NCBI RefSeq assembly: GCF_014851865.1 | Contig: NZ_JACVAM010000003.1 | Span: forward strand, 62,001-126,000 | Origin: Pseudomonas sp. PDM16 | GTDB lineage: Bacteria; Pseudomonadota; Gammaproteobacteria; Pseudomonadales; Pseudomonadaceae | Direction: 5' to 3' | DNA length: 64,000 nt | Shown here: positions 35,776 through 43,607 of the stretch, piece after piece | Layout of the letters: each line of letters starts with the position of its first letter | Position numbering within the stretch: position 1 is the first letter of the stretch | Program-made: the position numbers and the translations under genes | Notes under the pieces: generated by a model | What the model saw: the letters and a program-made list of their open reading frames with translations, nothing else | Database searches by the model: none | Told to the model about the DNA's origin: nothing

Positions 35776-36363
35776 ATGCTCCTGACGAACAACGACGAAC
35801 GACTCCTCAAGGCGCTGGCCGTGGCCATCGTCAATCGTCCGCGCGCGACATTGAAGGAGCTGGCCGAGTCTGCCGGCGTGAGCAAGGCCACGCTGCACCG
35901 CTTCTGCGGTACCCGCGACAACCTGGTGGAGATGCTGATAAACCATGGCGAGGCCGTGCTCAACCAGACCATCGAAAAGGCCGATTTGCAGCATGCCGAG
36001 CCTCTCGACGCATTGCGGCGCCTGATTGGCGAACACCTGACGCACCGTGAGCTATTGGTATTCCTGATGTTCGAATACCGCCCCGACACCCTCGACCCGG
36101 CCGCGGCCGGTGCTCGCTGGCAGTCCTATACCGATGCGCTGGATGCCTTCTTCCTGCGTGGCCAGCAGCAGGGCGTGTTCCGCATCGACATCACCGCCGC
36201 AGTATTCACCGAACTGTTCCTCTCGCTCATCTACGGCATGGTCGACGCCGAGCGGCGCGGCCGCGCAGCCAGCTCCAGCTCCGTCAACGTGCTGGAGCGG
36301 CTGTTCCTTCACGGGGCCGTGGCGGCGCCTGCTCCAGCATCAGCTCAAACACCCACTCGATGA
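35776..36363 (+). CDS. TetR/AcrR family transcriptional regulator
   Basis: A 195-aa repressor. The N-terminal helix-turn-helix reads 'ALAVAIVNRPRATLKELAESAGVSKATLHRFCGTRDNLVEML', typical of TetR proteins; the remaining helices form the ligand-binding and dimerisation domain ('LLVFLMFEYRPDTLDP...YTDALDAFFLRGQQQGVFR'). It is divergent from the RND operon with a perfect palindrome between, so it is most likely the local repressor of the pump. Its last 80 bp overlap the end of the convergent LysR gene. Confidence 0.88.
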   Translation: MLLTNNDERLLKALAVAIVNRPRATLKELAESAGVSKATLHRFCGTRDNLVEMLINHGEAVLNQTIEKADLQHAEPLDALRRLIGEHLTHRELLVFLMFEYRPDTLDPAAAGARWQSYTDALDAFFLRGQQQGVFRIDITAAVFTELFLSLIYGMVDAERRGRAASSSSVNVLERLFLHGAVAAPAPASAQTPTR

Positions 36364-37219
36364 ACACCCGCAGCTTGGCGCTCACATGGCGGTTGGGCGG
36401 GTACGCCAGGTAGAGCGGCATACTGTCCAACTGCCAATCCTCGAGCAGAGGCAGCAGCGCTCCGCTCGCGCGGTGAGCCTTGGCCATGTATTCCGGTAGC
36501 CAGAGGATGCCTAGGCCGACCAGGCCGGCCGTGAGGTAGGCGTTGCCATCGTCCACCGCCAGCACCGGGCGGCCCTGCAAGGCGATGCGCTCGTCACCGC
36601 GCTGCATCATCCCGGTGAAGGCCTTGCGCGAACGAGCGCCGAGGAAGCTGACAATCTGGTGCCCGGCCAGCTCGCTCGGATGCCCGGGCACGCCGGCGCG
36701 CTCCAGGTAACCGGGCGCCGCGTAGATTCCGATGCGCAGGTCACCTACGTGACGTGCCACCAGCGACTGGTCGGTGATCTCGCCGCCGCGCACCACGCAG
36801 TCCACGTTGTCGCCGATCAGGTCGACGTAGCGGTCGCTGACGCCCAGGTCGAGCTGGATCTCCGGGTAGCGCGCATGGAAGGCCGGCAGCGCCGGGATCA
36901 GGATCGTGCTGGCAAAGGGGCTGGGCACGTCCACCCGCAGGCGCCCGCGCGGCGAGGTGGAGGCGTCGGACAGGCTGGTCTCGGCGTCGTCCATGTCGGC
37001 CAGCAGGCGAATCACCCGCTCGTAGTAAGCGGCGCCATCGGCGGTGACATTGACCTTGCGTGTGGTGCGGTTGAGCAACCGCACGCGCAGGCGCGCCTCC
37101 AGCTGCTGCACCAGTTGGGTAACACTGGTCTTGCTCATATGCAGGGTATCGGCGGCCTTGGTAAAGCTGCCGGTCTCCACTACGCGGGCGAATGCCTGCA
37201 TCGCATCGAAACGGTCCAT
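36284..37219 (-). CDS. LysR family transcriptional regulator
   Basis: A 311-aa LysR regulator: helix-turn-helix 'MQAFARVVETGSFTKAADTLHMSKTSVTQLVQQLEARLRVRLLNRTTRKV' (residues 7-57) and an effector domain of the CrgA-like subgroup ('GRLRVDVPSPFASTILIPALPAF', 'DNVDCVVRGGEITDQSLVARHVGDL', 'GLGILWLPEYMA'). It is divergent from the RidA gene with 128 bp between, and could control it. The C-terminal coding region overlaps the TetR gene by 80 bp tail to tail. Confidence 0.9.
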   Translation of the reverse strand: MDRFDAMQAFARVVETGSFTKAADTLHMSKTSVTQLVQQLEARLRVRLLNRTTRKVNVTADGAAYYERVIRLLADMDDAETSLSDASTSPRGRLRVDVPSPFASTILIPALPAFHARYPEIQLDLGVSDRYVDLIGDNVDCVVRGGEITDQSLVARHVGDLRIGIYAAPGYLERAGVPGHPSELAGHQIVSFLGARSRKAFTGMMQRGDERIALQGRPVLAVDDGNAYLTAGLVGLGILWLPEYMAKAHRASGALLPLLEDWQLDSMPLYLAYPPNRHVSAKLRVFIEWVFELMLEQAPPRPREGTAAPAR

Positions 37220-37347
37220 CGAGACTCCGGATTGGGCGGGATTGTTTGGATTCTACAAACAGTGATGGACAGTGTTGCTCGTTTATCGCCCCGGCGCCCG
37301 CGCCTAGAGTCGCTCCCATCGCTAACCCACCGATGGAGGTGACCCCG

Positions 37348-37737
37348 ATGACAACCCGCGACGTGATCTTTCCGCCCGACCGCCATGACCTCTACGAGCT
37401 GCACCGCTACTCGCCGGCGATTCGTTCCAATGGCTTCCTGTTCGTCTCCGGCCAGGTCGGCAGCCGCAAGGATGGCTCGGCCGAGCCGGACCTGGCGGCA
37501 CAGGTACGCCTGGCCTTCGCCAACCTCAATGCGATCCTGGCCGAAGCCGGCAGTAGCTTCGCCGATGTAGTGGATACCACCATCTTCATGGTCGACCCCG
37601 ATTCGAAATTCGAGACCATCTGGGAGGTGGCAGCCGAGTTTTGGGGCGAAGCGCCCTACCCGACGGCCACCGCTATCGGCGTAACCTGGCTGTCCGGTTT
37701 CGACTTCGAGATCAAGGTGATCGCCAGGCTGCCGTAA
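37348..37737 (+). CDS. RidA family (YjgF/YER057c/UK114) protein
   Basis: A 129-aa RidA-like protein. 'YSPAIRSNGFLFVSGQVGSRKDG', 'QVRLAFANLNAILAEAGSSFADVVDTTIFMVD' and 'YPTATAIGVTWLSGFDFEIKVIARL' follow the family pattern. The position of the catalytic Arg (RVEV in RidA) is held here by 'IKVIAR', so imine deaminase activity of the RidA type is uncertain; it may be of another YjgF subgroup. GGAGGTGA precedes ATG 37348. It is divergent from the LysR gene and ends at a bidirectional terminator. Confidence 0.85.
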   Translation: MTTRDVIFPPDRHDLYELHRYSPAIRSNGFLFVSGQVGSRKDGSAEPDLAAQVRLAFANLNAILAEAGSSFADVVDTTIFMVDPDSKFETIWEVAAEFWGEAPYPTATAIGVTWLSGFDFEIKVIARLP

Positions 37738-37748
37738 CGGCATCATGG

Positions 37749-37780
37749 AAAGCCCCGGCCTTGCGACCGGGGCTTTTCTT
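37749..37780. terminator. Bidirectional rho-independent terminator
   Basis: AAAGCCCCGG (37749-37758) and CCGGGGCTTT (37767-37776) form a perfect 10-bp stem with an 8-nt loop, followed by TTCTTTT on the plus strand. It lies 11 bp after the RidA stop and 14 bp from the convergent cysteine desulfurase stop, so it can serve the RidA gene and the minus-strand sulfur cluster. Confidence 0.88.
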
Positions 37781-37789
37781 TTCCCTCCC

Positions 37790-39586
37790 TCAGCGCCGGT
37801 TGGCCAGGCGCTGCACCGTGCTGACCAGCAGATCGATTTCATCCACCGTGTTGTAGAACGCCAGCGACGGTCGCACCGTGGCCTCGACCCCGAAACGGCG
37901 CAGGATCGGCTGCGCGCAGTGGTGGCCGGAGCGTACGGCGATGCCCTCGCGGTTGAGGGCGGCACCGACTTCCTCGGTGCGGTAGCCGTCGAGCACGAAG
38001 GACAGCACGCTGGCCTTGTGTGCGGCGGTGCCGATCAGGCGCAGGCCGGGAATACCCTGCAGGCCACGGGTGGCGTACTGCAGCAGGTCATGCTCGTAGC
38101 GCTGGATGTTCTCCAGCCCCAGGCGCTCGACATAGTCCAGCGCCGCCCCCAGGCCGACGGCATCGGCGATGTTGCCGGTACCGGCCTCGAAACGCGCCGG
38201 GGCTGGCTGGTACACCGTCTTGTCGAAGGTCACGTCGGCGATCATGTTGCCGCCGCCCTGCCAGGGCGGTAGCTGCTCCAGCAGATCCCGCTTGCCGTAG
38301 ACCACGCCGATGCCGGTAGGGCCGAAGATCTTGTGCCCGGAGAACACCAGAAAATCGGCATCCAACGCCTGCACGTTGACCCGCAGGTGCGAGACCGACT
38401 GGGCACCGTCCACCAGTACCCGCGCGCCCACCGCATGGGCCAGGCCGATGATCTCGGCCACCGGCGTTACCGTGCCCAAAGCGTTGGAGACCTGGGTGAC
38501 GGACACCAGCTTGGTGCGCGGGCAGAGCAGCTTGGCGTACTCCTCGAGAATGATCTGCCCCGTGTCGTCCACCGGAATCACCCGGATCTTCGCGCCCACT
38601 TCGGCGGCCAGCTGTTGCCAGGGCACGATGTTGGCGTGGTGCTCCAGGTGGGAGACGATGATCTCGTCGCCGGCGCCGATGAACTTGCGACCGAAGGTGT
38701 TGGCCACCAGGTTGATGCCTTCCGTGGCACCACGCACGAAGATGATCTCCTCCTCCGAACGCGCGCCGAGAAAGCGCCGTACCTTGCTCCGCGCGCCCTC
38801 GTAGGCATCGGTGGCGCGCGCCGCCAGCTCATGCGCGGCGCGGTGGATATTGGAGTTCTCGTGCTCGTAGAAGTAGCTGATGCGCTCGATCACCTGGCGC
38901 GGCTTCTGCGTAGTGGCGGCGTTGTCGAACCACACCAGCGGCTTGCCGTTAACCCGTTCCTGCAGGATGGGGAAGTCGCGACGCACCGCGTTGACGTCGA
39001 AGCTGCCCGCCGGCTGCGGCTGGCCGCGGCCTTCCGGCTGTTTCTCCAGACGCGGCGCACCACCCTGGTCGAGGAAGTAGAACTGCCCCGCCGAGCTGGC
39101 CGGTGCAGCATGGCTCGGCTCCTGGCGCGCGACGATCGACTGCACGATGCGCCCCAGTTCATCGCCACCGGGCAAGCCGAACGGCTGCGCGTCAACGCGG
39201 TTGTCCGTGGCGGACGCCGCCGACGGCGAAGCCTGCGGATAGGCGCTGCCACCGCCGGCAAAGTAGAACGGCGAAGCCGGAGCGCCGCCACCGGCCGGCG
39301 CCAGGATCGACGCCCCCGGATACACCTGCGGAATGGCGGCGGTATAGGCCTCGGGCGAACCGAGATCGAGCCCGTCCGCCGTGCCGGCCGGCGGCGTGGC
39401 CTGCAGCGGCGCCTCATGAGCGCTCAGGCTCGGCACACTGCTGGGTGCACCGGGGCGCGTGCCGCCACCAGGCAGGCTGGCGAACAGCTCGTTGGCCAGT
39501 TGCGCCAGGCTGCCGATATCCGGTAGGCCAGGCGCGGCTTCAGGGCTGTTGGCCCCTGGGTTATTTGTAAGTGTCTGGATAGTCAT
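37790..39586 (-). CDS. Cysteine desulfurase with N-terminal encapsulin cargo-loading region
   Basis: A 598-aa protein in two parts. Residues ~1-205 are low-complexity, Pro/Gly/Ala-rich and disordered-looking, with short hydrophobic patches ('IGSLAQLANELFASLPGG', 'SPFYFAGG', 'DELGRIVQSIVARQ', 'AGQFYFLDQGG'); this is the layout of the cargo-loading domain of family 2A encapsulin cargo. The rest is a full SufS-type desulfurase: 'FDVNAVRRDFPIL', 'WFDNAATTQKP', PLP Lys in 'FSGHKIFGPTG' and catalytic Cys in 'RSGHHCAQPI'. It removes sulfur from cysteine, leaving alanine and an enzyme persulfide. ATG 39586 overlaps the shell gene's end by 26 bp. Last gene of the cluster. Confidence 0.92.
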   Translation of the reverse strand: MTIQTLTNNPGANSPEAAPGLPDIGSLAQLANELFASLPGGGTRPGAPSSVPSLSAHEAPLQATPPAGTADGLDLGSPEAYTAAIPQVYPGASILAPAGGGAPASPFYFAGGGSAYPQASPSAASATDNRVDAQPFGLPGGDELGRIVQSIVARQEPSHAAPASSAGQFYFLDQGGAPRLEKQPEGRGQPQPAGSFDVNAVRRDFPILQERVNGKPLVWFDNAATTQKPRQVIERISYFYEHENSNIHRAAHELAARATDAYEGARSKVRRFLGARSEEEIIFVRGATEGINLVANTFGRKFIGAGDEIIVSHLEHHANIVPWQQLAAEVGAKIRVIPVDDTGQIILEEYAKLLCPRTKLVSVTQVSNALGTVTPVAEIIGLAHAVGARVLVDGAQSVSHLRVNVQALDADFLVFSGHKIFGPTGIGVVYGKRDLLEQLPPWQGGGNMIADVTFDKTVYQPAPARFEAGTGNIADAVGLGAALDYVERLGLENIQRYEHDLLQYATRGLQGIPGLRLIGTAAHKASVLSFVLDGYRTEEVGAALNREGIAVRSGHHCAQPILRRFGVEATVRPSLAFYNTVDEIDLLVSTVQRLANRR

Positions 39587-40493
39587 GGTACTTGCCGACC
39601 TCCACGTCATCGAGCACGGCCAGGGCATCTTCGGTGAGTACCGCCAGCGAGCAGTACAGCGAGATCAGGTAGGAGGCGATGGCGTTGCGGTTGATGCCCA
39701 TGAAGCGCACGGACAGCCCCGGGCTCTGCTCGCCGGCCACGCCCGGCTGGTACAGGCCGATCACGCCCTGGCGTTTGTCACCGACGCGCAGCAGCAGAAT
39801 CTTGGTCTTGCCGTTTTCGTCGAACGGAATCTTGTCCGACGGGATCAGCGGCAGGCCGCGCCAGGTGAGGAACTGCGAGCCGAACAGGCTGATGGTCGGT
39901 GGCGGCACGCCACGGCGGGTGCACTCGCGGCCGAAGGCGGTGATGGCCAGCGGGTGGGCGAGGAAGAAGGCCGGCTCCTTCCACACCTTGGCGATCAGCT
40001 CGTCGAGGTCGTCCGGGGTCGGCGCACCGGTCAGAGTGGAGATACGCTGGGTCGGATCGACGCTGGCCAGCAGGCCGTATTCCGGGTTGTTGATCAGCTC
40101 GTTTTCCTGCCGCTCCTTGATCGTCTCGATGGTCAGGCGCAGCTGCTCGCGGATCTGATCATGCGGGCTGCTGTACAGGTCGGAGACGCGGGTGTGCACG
40201 TCGAGGATGGTGCTCACCGCGTTGAGGAAGTACTCGCGCGGCTGGTCTTCGTAGTCGACGAAGGTCTGCGGCAGCGCCGCCTCGTCACGCTGCGAACAGG
40301 CGACCTGCACGTTGAGCGGGTTCTTCACCTTGTTCAGGCGGAAGATGCCCGCCTCCACCGGCGTCCATTGCAGCAGGTGCACCAGCCAGCGCGGGGTGAT
40401 GGTGGAAAGTTGCGGTACGGTCTTGGTCGCGTTCGCCAGTTGGCGGGCGGCATTGTCGCCTAGCGCCAACCGTACATCCTGATTGTCAGACAT
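39561..40493 (-). CDS. Family 2A encapsulin nanocompartment shell protein (SrpI-like)
   Basis: A 310-aa shell protein with an HK97 phage-capsid-like fold. Recognisable family 2A stretches are 'LGDNAARQLANATKTVPQLSTITPRWLVHLLQWTPVEAGIFRLNKV' (N-terminal arm, in part), 'REYFLNAVSTILDVHTRVSDLYSSPHDQIREQLRLTIE', 'ENELINNPEYGLL' and 'GLSVRFMGINRNAIASYLISLYCSLAVLTEDALAVL'. Members assemble a T=1 60-subunit shell around a cysteine desulfurase, which is encoded by the overlapping next gene. In the cyanobacterial SrpI system the shell is induced by sulfur starvation, and related shells have been reported to hold elemental sulfur (recalled from literature). Confidence 0.93.
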   Translation of the reverse strand: MSDNQDVRLALGDNAARQLANATKTVPQLSTITPRWLVHLLQWTPVEAGIFRLNKVKNPLNVQVACSQRDEAALPQTFVDYEDQPREYFLNAVSTILDVHTRVSDLYSSPHDQIREQLRLTIETIKERQENELINNPEYGLLASVDPTQRISTLTGAPTPDDLDELIAKVWKEPAFFLAHPLAITAFGRECTRRGVPPPTISLFGSQFLTWRGLPLIPSDKIPFDENGKTKILLLRVGDKRQGVIGLYQPGVAGEQSPGLSVRFMGINRNAIASYLISLYCSLAVLTEDALAVLDDVEVGKYHDYPDTYK

Positions 40494-40597
40494 GCTTCAC
40501 TCCTAATGTCGTTTTATGCCGCGCAGGGCTCCGCCGGCCACCGAGGCGGCAGCCGTGGAAGTCGTACGCGTAGGGTTGGCCGCAGGGCCGCCGTGGT

Positions 40598-41578
40598 TTA
40601 CCCGGCGTTGCCTGCCTGGTGTTGCAAACTCGCCTGGGTGACGTTGCTGCCGGGTGGCACGCTGCGCGTCAGCCAGACGTTCCCACCGATGGTGGAACCT
40701 TTGCCGATGGTGATGCGCCCGAGGATGGTGGCCCCGGCGTAGATCACCACATCGTCTTCGACCAGGGGATGGCGGGCCTGGCCCTTGTGCAGCTGGCCGC
40801 TCTCGTCGGCGGTGAAGCGCTTGGCGCCGAGGGTCACGGCCTGGTAGATGCGCACCCGGTTGCCGATCACCGCCGTCTCGCCGATCACCACGCCGGTGCC
40901 GTGGTCGATGAAGAAGCTGTGGCCGATCTGCGCACCGGGGTGAATGTCGATGCCGGTGGCAGAATGGGCGATCTCCGCGCCGATGCGCGCCAGCAGCGAG
41001 AGGCCGGCGCGGTACAGGTGATGGGCCAGGCGGTGGTGGATCACAGCGAGGATACCGGGGTAGCACAGCAACACCTCGTCGACGCTGCGCGCGGCCGGGT
41101 CGCCGGCATAGGCGGCGATCACATCGCTGTCGAGCAGGCGGCGCAGGCCGGGCAACGCGGCGGCGAAGTCGCGGACGATCTGCACCGCATCGGCATCGCT
41201 GCCCTCCTCCGGTTCGCCGCGTTGGCGGGCGGCGTGGCGCAGCTCCAGGCGCACCTGGCCGAGCAGGCTGTTCAGCGCGCTATCCAGGGTATGGCCGACG
41301 TAGAAGTCCTCACTCTCCTGGCGCAGGTCGCTGGGGCCGAGGCGCATGGGGAACAGCGCACCGCAGAGGTCGGCGAAGATGCCTTCCAGAGCCTGGCGCG
41401 AGGGCAGCTCGCGGCTGCCCAGCTCACGGGCGCGGCCGGTGCTGCTGCGCCACTCGGCGCGGGCGGCGCGCAGTTGTTCGACGATCTGATCGAGCTGCCA
41501 GTTGACCGGGCGCGATACGACCTCGCTCGGGGTCTGGATGAGGCCATCGGAAGGAGCGGCGGAGAGCTTGTTGGACAT
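40598..41578 (-). CDS. epsC: Serine O-acetyltransferase (EpsC type)
   Basis: A 326-aa serine acetyltransferase, which makes O-acetylserine, the carbon acceptor for sulfide in cysteine synthesis. The C-terminal left-handed beta-helix is clear: 'IGAEIAHSATGIDIHPGAQIGHSFFIDHGTGVVIGETAVIGNRVRIYQAVTLGA' (hexapeptide repeats; catalytic His in FFIDHGTGVVIG), 'HPLVEDDVVIYAGATILG'. The helical N-terminal domain is longer than in CysE. Serine acetyltransferases are regular partners in family 2A encapsulin operons. A 104-bp gap separates it from the shell gene. Confidence 0.92.
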   Translation of the reverse strand: MSNKLSAAPSDGLIQTPSEVVSRPVNWQLDQIVEQLRAARAEWRSSTGRARELGSRELPSRQALEGIFADLCGALFPMRLGPSDLRQESEDFYVGHTLDSALNSLLGQVRLELRHAARQRGEPEEGSDADAVQIVRDFAAALPGLRRLLDSDVIAAYAGDPAARSVDEVLLCYPGILAVIHHRLAHHLYRAGLSLLARIGAEIAHSATGIDIHPGAQIGHSFFIDHGTGVVIGETAVIGNRVRIYQAVTLGAKRFTADESGQLHKGQARHPLVEDDVVIYAGATILGRITIGKGSTIGGNVWLTRSVPPGSNVTQASLQHQAGNAG

Positions 41579-41638
41579 ACGGAATCCTTGCCGACCGCCA
41601 TCGCGGCCTGCCCGAGGGTCAGAGGGAGGTGGTCAGGG

Positions 41639-42148
41639 TCAGTCCTGCAGCCACGGCAGGCCCCAGTGGCGCCAGCCGCCAGAGTCGCCGCGCTGCTGCT
41701 GGGTATCCAGGTCGCCCTCGAAGCCCTCCAGCACATTGAACACCTGAGTGAAGCCTGCCTCGGTAGCAGCCTTGGCGGCAGCGGCGGAGCGCTTGCCGCT
41801 ACGGCACAGCAACACCAGCACGGTGTCGCGGGCGGCGCGATTTTCCAATTCGCGCAGGAAGCGCGGGTTCTTGATCATCGCCGGGCCGGTCTGCCAGGCC
41901 ACATGGGCGCTGCCGGCGACGCGGCCGACGTACTTCAGCTCCTCGGCAGTACGCACGTCCACCAGGGTCACGGCACCCGCCTCTGCCAAAGCCCAGGCCT
42001 CCGGTGGATAGAGGCTGCCCGCATAGGCATTGCCCTGCTCCACGCCTCGGGCCCGAGCGCGAGCCAGCAGTTCGCCGCTGGAAACTTCCAGTACGCTGCG
42101 CAGATCGTGCGGGCGGCGGGTGTTTGGGGTGATTTCAACGGCCGGCAT
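41639..42148 (-). CDS. Rhodanese-like sulfurtransferase
   Basis: A 169-aa single-domain rhodanese. The active loop is 'LLCRSGKRSA' with the persulfide-forming Cys near residue 114; 'VTLVDVRTAEELKYVGRVAGSAHVAWQ' gives the usual DVR and GH-like substrate region. A 40-residue N-terminal extension ('SVLEVSSGELLARARARGVEQGNAYAGSLYPPEAW') is unusual and may be a docking segment. Rhodaneses pass sulfane sulfur between donors and acceptors and recur in family 2A encapsulin operons. The motif at 42228-42250 lies 80 bp upstream. Confidence 0.9.
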   Translation of the reverse strand: MPAVEITPNTRRPHDLRSVLEVSSGELLARARARGVEQGNAYAGSLYPPEAWALAEAGAVTLVDVRTAEELKYVGRVAGSAHVAWQTGPAMIKNPRFLRELENRAARDTVLVLLCRSGKRSAAAAKAATEAGFTQVFNVLEGFEGDLDTQQQRGDSGGWRHWGLPWLQD

Positions 42149-42227
42149 AAGCGAGTCCTCTAGTTGGCTAGTCGGGGCTGGCAGAAGGTCTGCATCGCCG
42201 CGTTGAGGGCTACTCTATGCTCGCCTC

Positions 42228-42250
42228 ATATAACTAAAAAATAACAAATA
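42228..42250 (-). promoter_or_regulatory. Shared 23-bp motif upstream of the rhodanese gene
   Basis: On the minus strand TATTTGTT-N9-TTATAT lies 80 bp before the rhodanese start, in an AT-rich pocket unlike the surrounding DNA. The same motif with the same spacing is found at 49830-49852 before the GntR gene. The pocket also has an inverted repeat CTCATATA (42225-42232) / TATATGAG (42276-42283). It probably marks a second promoter of the sulfur cluster, for the rhodanese-SAT-encapsulin-desulfurase group; the factor binding it is unknown. Confidence 0.5.
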
Positions 42251-42369
42251 ATTTTATTTATCAAACTTTATTGAATATATGAGCTTCCAGAATTTCGGGA
42301 TTGCCTCCAAGCCTCGGCCAGTGGCTCGCGTGTGAACACGCGCAGCTCTCGCCACTTGCCCTCGATGGC

Positions 42370-42642
42370 TCAGTCCATATCGCGCAGGTAGCTCCAGGGA
42401 AAGATGCCCTTGTCGTGGCCATCGCTGAACACCAGCTGCACGCCATAGCCCTGCTGGCTGATGGCGCGCAGGCGCACCTCGCTCGGCGCCGTATCGATAC
42501 GCCCGTGCAGGCGCGCCGCGCGGCACTGCGAGCAGGGGCAGGCGGCGCGCAGGCGGGCGTGGCTGAGCTGGCTGACCTGGCCGTCCGGCCACTCCAGGCG
42601 CAGCTGGCCGGCAGCGCTGCGCAAGGCGCTGGGCGCGTTCAT
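42370..42642 (-). CDS. DUF971 family protein (gamma-butyrobetaine-hydroxylase-like N-terminal domain)
   Basis: A 90-aa single-domain protein. 'GQLRLEWPDGQVSQLSHARLRAACPCSQCRA' and 'YGVQLVFSDGHDKGIFPWSYLRDM' are the DUF971 pattern; the CPCSQC cysteines are suited to bind Zn or an Fe-S cluster. Stand-alone DUF971 proteins are often linked to Fe-S or sulfur metabolism. The start overlaps the HEAT-repeat gene stop (ATGA), tying it to the importer genes. A hairpin CGCGTG-TGAA-CACGCG at 42327-42342 follows the stop, without a T-tract. Confidence 0.85.
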   Translation of the reverse strand: MNAPSALRSAAGQLRLEWPDGQVSQLSHARLRAACPCSQCRAARLHGRIDTAPSEVRLRAISQQGYGVQLVFSDGHDKGIFPWSYLRDMD

Positions 42643-43607
42643 CGCGCGGCGCCCTGCAATTGGCCGAGGGCGATGCGCACGGCCTTACGTACTTCGGGGT
42701 CGCCATCGTTCTCCGCCGCCTGCAGGGCCGGCAGCGCGGCCGGATCGGCCAGTTCGCCGAGGGCCAGGGCCGCTTCCTTGCGCAGGTTGCTGATGCTGTG
42801 GCCGAGCAGCTCCACCAGCGCCTCCAGCGCACTGGCGAAGCGCAGCTTGCCGAGTGCTCGGGCGGCGCGCAGGCGCACCTGCCAGTAACCATCGGCCAGG
42901 GCCTCGACCAGCGCCGGGCCGGCCTCAGTCTGGCCGACCTTGCCCAGGGTAGTGGCGGCCTCCTCGCGCACCTGCCATTCACGATCACGCAGGGCCGCGC
43001 GCAGGGCCGGCAGCACGCTGGTGTCGCAGGCCAGGCCAAGGGCGCCGGTGGCGGCGCGGCGCACTTCGGTGTCCGGGTCGCGGCTGGCCAGGTTGGCCAG
43101 GGCCGGCAGCGCGTCGGTCTGCTTCAGCCAGCCGAGGATGCCGACCGCCTCGCGACGAACGAAGGCATCGCTGTCATGCAGCGCGCCCAGGGCCAGCGGC
43201 GCAGCCTCGGCCAGGCGCAGCTCGCGCAGAGCACGTAAAGCGCTGGCGCGGACGAAGGCATCGCCATGGGCAGCCCAGGGCAGGATCACCCTGCCCGCCT
43301 CGGCGCTCTTCAGCTCGGAGAGGCTCTGCGCAGAGGCGGCACGCACTTCCTCGGCGGCATCGGCCAGGGCGGCGCACAGGGCTGCAACTACCTCGGGCTC
43401 CTCCCAGGCTTCCAGCAGACGCGCGGCCTCTGCGCGTACCTCGGCGGCGGGGTCATCGCCCAGGGCCTGGGTCAGCCAGGGCAAGGCGTCGGGGTCTTCC
43501 AGGTCGGCCAGCTCGATCAGGGCGATGCGGCGCACGCCGGCGTCGGCATCGGCCAGGCGCGGCTGCAGGTCGAGGATGTCCGGATTGTCGGTAATCAGAG
43601 CAGTCAT
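42639..43607 (-). CDS. HEAT-repeat (PBS-lyase-like) protein
   Basis: A 322-aa protein made almost wholly of about nine to ten short HEAT repeats of roughly 31 residues; examples are 'DADAGVRRIALIELADL', 'DPAAEVRAEAARLLEAW', 'DSDAFVRREAVGILGWL', 'DPDTEVRRAATGALGLA', 'DREWQVREEAATTLGKV' and 'DGDPEVRKAVRIALGQL'. The 'DxxxxVRxxA' spacing is that of phycobilisome-lyase-type repeats. Such solenoids act as protein-binding scaffolds; no catalytic residue is evident. It overlaps both neighbours as ATGA (importer ATPase before, DUF971 after), so it is a fixed part of the operon. Its partner could be the ferredoxin/flavoprotein or the shell system (inference). Confidence 0.88.
   Translation of the reverse strand: MTALITDNPDILDLQPRLADADAGVRRIALIELADLEDPDALPWLTQALGDDPAAEVRAEAARLLEAWEEPEVVAALCAALADAAEEVRAASAQSLSELKSAEAGRVILPWAAHGDAFVRASALRALRELRLAEAAPLALGALHDSDAFVRREAVGILGWLKQTDALPALANLASRDPDTEVRRAATGALGLACDTSVLPALRAALRDREWQVREEAATTLGKVGQTEAGPALVEALADGYWQVRLRAARALGKLRFASALEALVELLGHSISNLRKEAALALGELADPAALPALQAAENDGDPEVRKAVRIALGQLQGAAR

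Noticed and set aside
42327..42342. Hairpin CGCGTG-TGAA-CACGCG after the DUF971 gene as a firm terminator
   Set aside because: The stem is perfect but only 6-7 bp with no T-tract on either strand, so it is mentioned only in the gene entry.
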